64,000 nt of DNA, from NCBI RefSeq assembly GCF_964022235.1, contig NZ_CAXHZL010000012.1, forward strand, positions 82,716 through 146,715. The letters run 5' to 3'. Positions 62,599-64,000 of this stretch are shown here, in pieces. The DNA comes from Limimaricola sp964022235. Lineage in GTDB: Bacteria; Pseudomonadota; Alphaproteobacteria; Rhodobacterales; Rhodobacteraceae. The translations under genes were made by a program, and so were the position numbers. Below the pieces are notes generated by a model. The model was not told where the DNA came from, searched no databases, and was given only the letters and a program-made list of their open reading frames with translations. Numbering within the stretch: the stretch's first letter is position 1; each line of letters opens with the position of its first letter.

Positions 62599-63919
62599 GG
62601 TGTAAATTCCGGGATGGTCATTGCGGATCATCGGTCAGGCGGCCTGTGTTGATAGGCTGAGAAGCGGGTCGATCTGCGCCGCATCGATGAGTGCGAAGGC
62701 TTCGACCTGCATGTAGCGATGCTGGCTCTGCCAGTCGTCGTTCTGCTCGAAGAGCACTGCACCGATCAGGCGAATGATGGACTCCTCGTTCGGGAAGATG
62801 CCGACGACATCTGCCCGCCGTTTCACCTCCTTGTTGAGACGTTCCAGTGGATTGGTGCTGTGCAACTTCGTGCGGTGCTGAGCCGGAAAAGCCATGTAGG
62901 CGAGGACGTCGGCCTCGCTCTCGTCCATGAGCGCGCCGAGCTTCGGCCAGCGCGGACGCAGCTGGTCGGCCACGTGGCGCCAGACCTCGATGGCGCCCTT
63001 CTGGTCGGGTTGGGTGAACGCCTGACGGATCGCGGCGGCAACCACCGTGTGCTGCCCCTTCGGCACGTGGGCGAGCGCGTTGCGCATCCAGTGGACCCGG
63101 CAGCGCTGCCAGGTTGCGTCGAATACCCGGGCGATCGCGGCCTTGAGGCCGGTGTGGGCGTCGGAGATGACCAACTTCACGCCCGCCAGGCCCCGGCTCT
63201 TCAGGCTCCGCAAGAAGTCAGTCCAGAAGGTCTCGGCTTCCGAGGGGCCGATGCTGAGACCGATGATCTCCCGGCGTCCATCCGTGTTCACGGCCATAGC
63301 GATTATGGCTGCGACCGAGATGATCCGTCCGCCCTGACGCACCTTCAGGTAGGTGGCGTCGAGCCACAGGTAGGGCCAGTCACCAGCCAGGGGACGATCC
63401 AGGAAATCGTGGACGCGCTCATCGATGTCCTTGCAGAGCTTCGACACCGTGCTCTTGGAGATCCCCGACAGCCCCATCGCCTGCACCAAATCGTCGACCT
63501 TCCGGGTCGAGACCCCACCGATCCATGCCTCCTGGATCACTGCCACCAGCGCCTTCTCCGAGGTGCGGCGGGGCTCGAGGAAGCCGGGGAAGTAGGAGCC
63601 TTGCCGCAGCTTGGGCACCCGCAGGTTCAAGGCACCGAGCCGCGTCTTCAGCTCACGATCACGGTAGCCGTTGCGATAGGTCTGGCGGCCGTCGCCGCGC
63701 TCGTAGCGACCAGCGCCGATCAGACCCTCGACATCGTGCTCCATCAACGTCTGGAGCACCGCCTCGGTCACAGCGCGGAGAAAGTCGCCCTCATCATGCT
63801 TTTGCAGCAGCTCGATCAGGGGCATGTTGGTGTCGGTCATCGGGGTCTCCCTCGGTCCGTGGTTGAAGTCCGCAAACTCCACCATAACCGACGTCCTCGA
63901 TGGCCACCCCGGTTACACC
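62599..63919 (-). mobile_element. IS256-family insertion sequence, second type
   Basis: The ends read GGTGTAA-ATTCCGGGATGGTCAT at 62599 and, complemented, GGTGTAA-CCGGGGTGGCCAT at 63919, an imperfect inverted repeat. It is a different IS256 member from the one at 58614. It interrupts the second IS30. No clear target duplication. Confidence 0.7.
62635..63840 (-). CDS. IS256-family (Mutator-type) transposase
   Basis: The 401-residue protein starts MTDTNMPLIELLQKHDEGDF at 63840. Catalytic acids: PYLWLDATYLKVRQ (Asp), KLVISDAHTGLKAAI (Asp), STNPLERLNKEVKRR (Glu); between them CRVHWMRNALAHV. GAGRYERGDGRQTYRNGYRDRE is the typical N-terminal zone. Full length and intact. A longer frame to 63885 adds 15 unlikely residues. 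Confidence 0.93.
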   Translation of the reverse strand: MTDTNMPLIELLQKHDEGDFLRAVTEAVLQTLMEHDVEGLIGAGRYERGDGRQTYRNGYRDRELKTRLGALNLRVPKLRQGSYFPGFLEPRRTSEKALVAVIQEAWIGGVSTRKVDDLVQAMGLSGISKSTVSKLCKDIDERVHDFLDRPLAGDWPYLWLDATYLKVRQGGRIISVAAIIAMAVNTDGRREIIGLSIGPSEAETFWTDFLRSLKSRGLAGVKLVISDAHTGLKAAIARVFDATWQRCRVHWMRNALAHVPKGQHTVVAAAIRQAFTQPDQKGAIEVWRHVADQLRPRWPKLGALMDESEADVLAYMAFPAQHRTKLHSTNPLERLNKEVKRRADVVGIFPNEESIIRLIGAVLFEQNDDWQSQHRYMQVEAFALIDAAQIDPLLSLSTQAA

Positions 63920-64000
63920 GTCAGCGCAGCATGAAAGTCCACCACGTGACGGGACACTTCTGTGGTTGCCGCCCGTGATGCAAATAGTTTTTGACCCTAT
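63920..64000. other. Right edge of window
   Basis: 81 bases beyond the IS256-type right end; no feature can be supported. Confidence 0.3.

Overview
The window looks like a plasmid or genomic-island segment from a marine-type alphaproteobacterium, most likely Rhodobacterales (roseobacter group). The reasons are high GC with strong third-position GC bias, TRAP and dipeptide-type uptake systems, a ChvI-like regulator, IHF, and a pair of 'cuckoo' (CcsR-type) anti-Shine-Dalgarno RNAs, a family known from Rhodobacteraceae. I see no rRNA, tRNA, repABC replication module or CRISPR array. There are many insertion sequences: IS3, IS21, IS110, IS5, IS256 twice and IS30 twice, several nested or broken.

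Layout. 1-3136: the 5' end of a recD2-type helicase gene, then IS3 inside IS21 debris. 3140-13980: a catabolic module made of a DeoR regulator and a TRAP transporter on the minus strand, divergent from a hydantoinase/oxoprolinase pair, an FAD oxidoreductase and an aldo/keto reductase. 14.3-19.7 kb: small hypothetical proteins, an orphan ChvI-type regulator, an Fsr-type exporter, ihfB and the tandem cuckoo RNAs. 20.3-27.2 kb: IS110, an HPP-CBS membrane protein, an aldehyde dehydrogenase, and three truncated sugar-catabolism genes beside a decayed IS5.

28.4-42.5 kb is the most unusual part. It is an island of mostly unrecognised genes around a C5 cytosine methyltransferase, a very large protein joining an archaeo-eukaryotic-type primase (PrimPol-like) to a helicase-like module with a cysteine cluster, an H-NS-like protein, and an AAA+ ATPase translationally coupled to a zinc-ribbon protein. 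An N-terminal remnant of a second primase and a pair of related small proteins show that the island has undergone duplication or replacement. It is bordered at 42.9-44.9 kb by a HipA-like protein lacking the catalytic residues and a ParDE toxin-antitoxin pair with a palindromic operator.

45.0-58.5 kb is a second, intact catabolic locus. It has a DapA-family lyase, PdxA2, a four-carbon acid sugar kinase, a GntR regulator, an iron alcohol dehydrogenase, a sialidase-like protein, an EamA exporter and a complete dipeptide-type ABC transporter. Together these suggest uptake of a glycoside or acid sugar, its hydrolysis, and conversion through a 4-phospho-threonate-type intermediate to a triose phosphate. 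58.6-64.0 kb is an IS cluster around a lower-GC HEPN-like gene.
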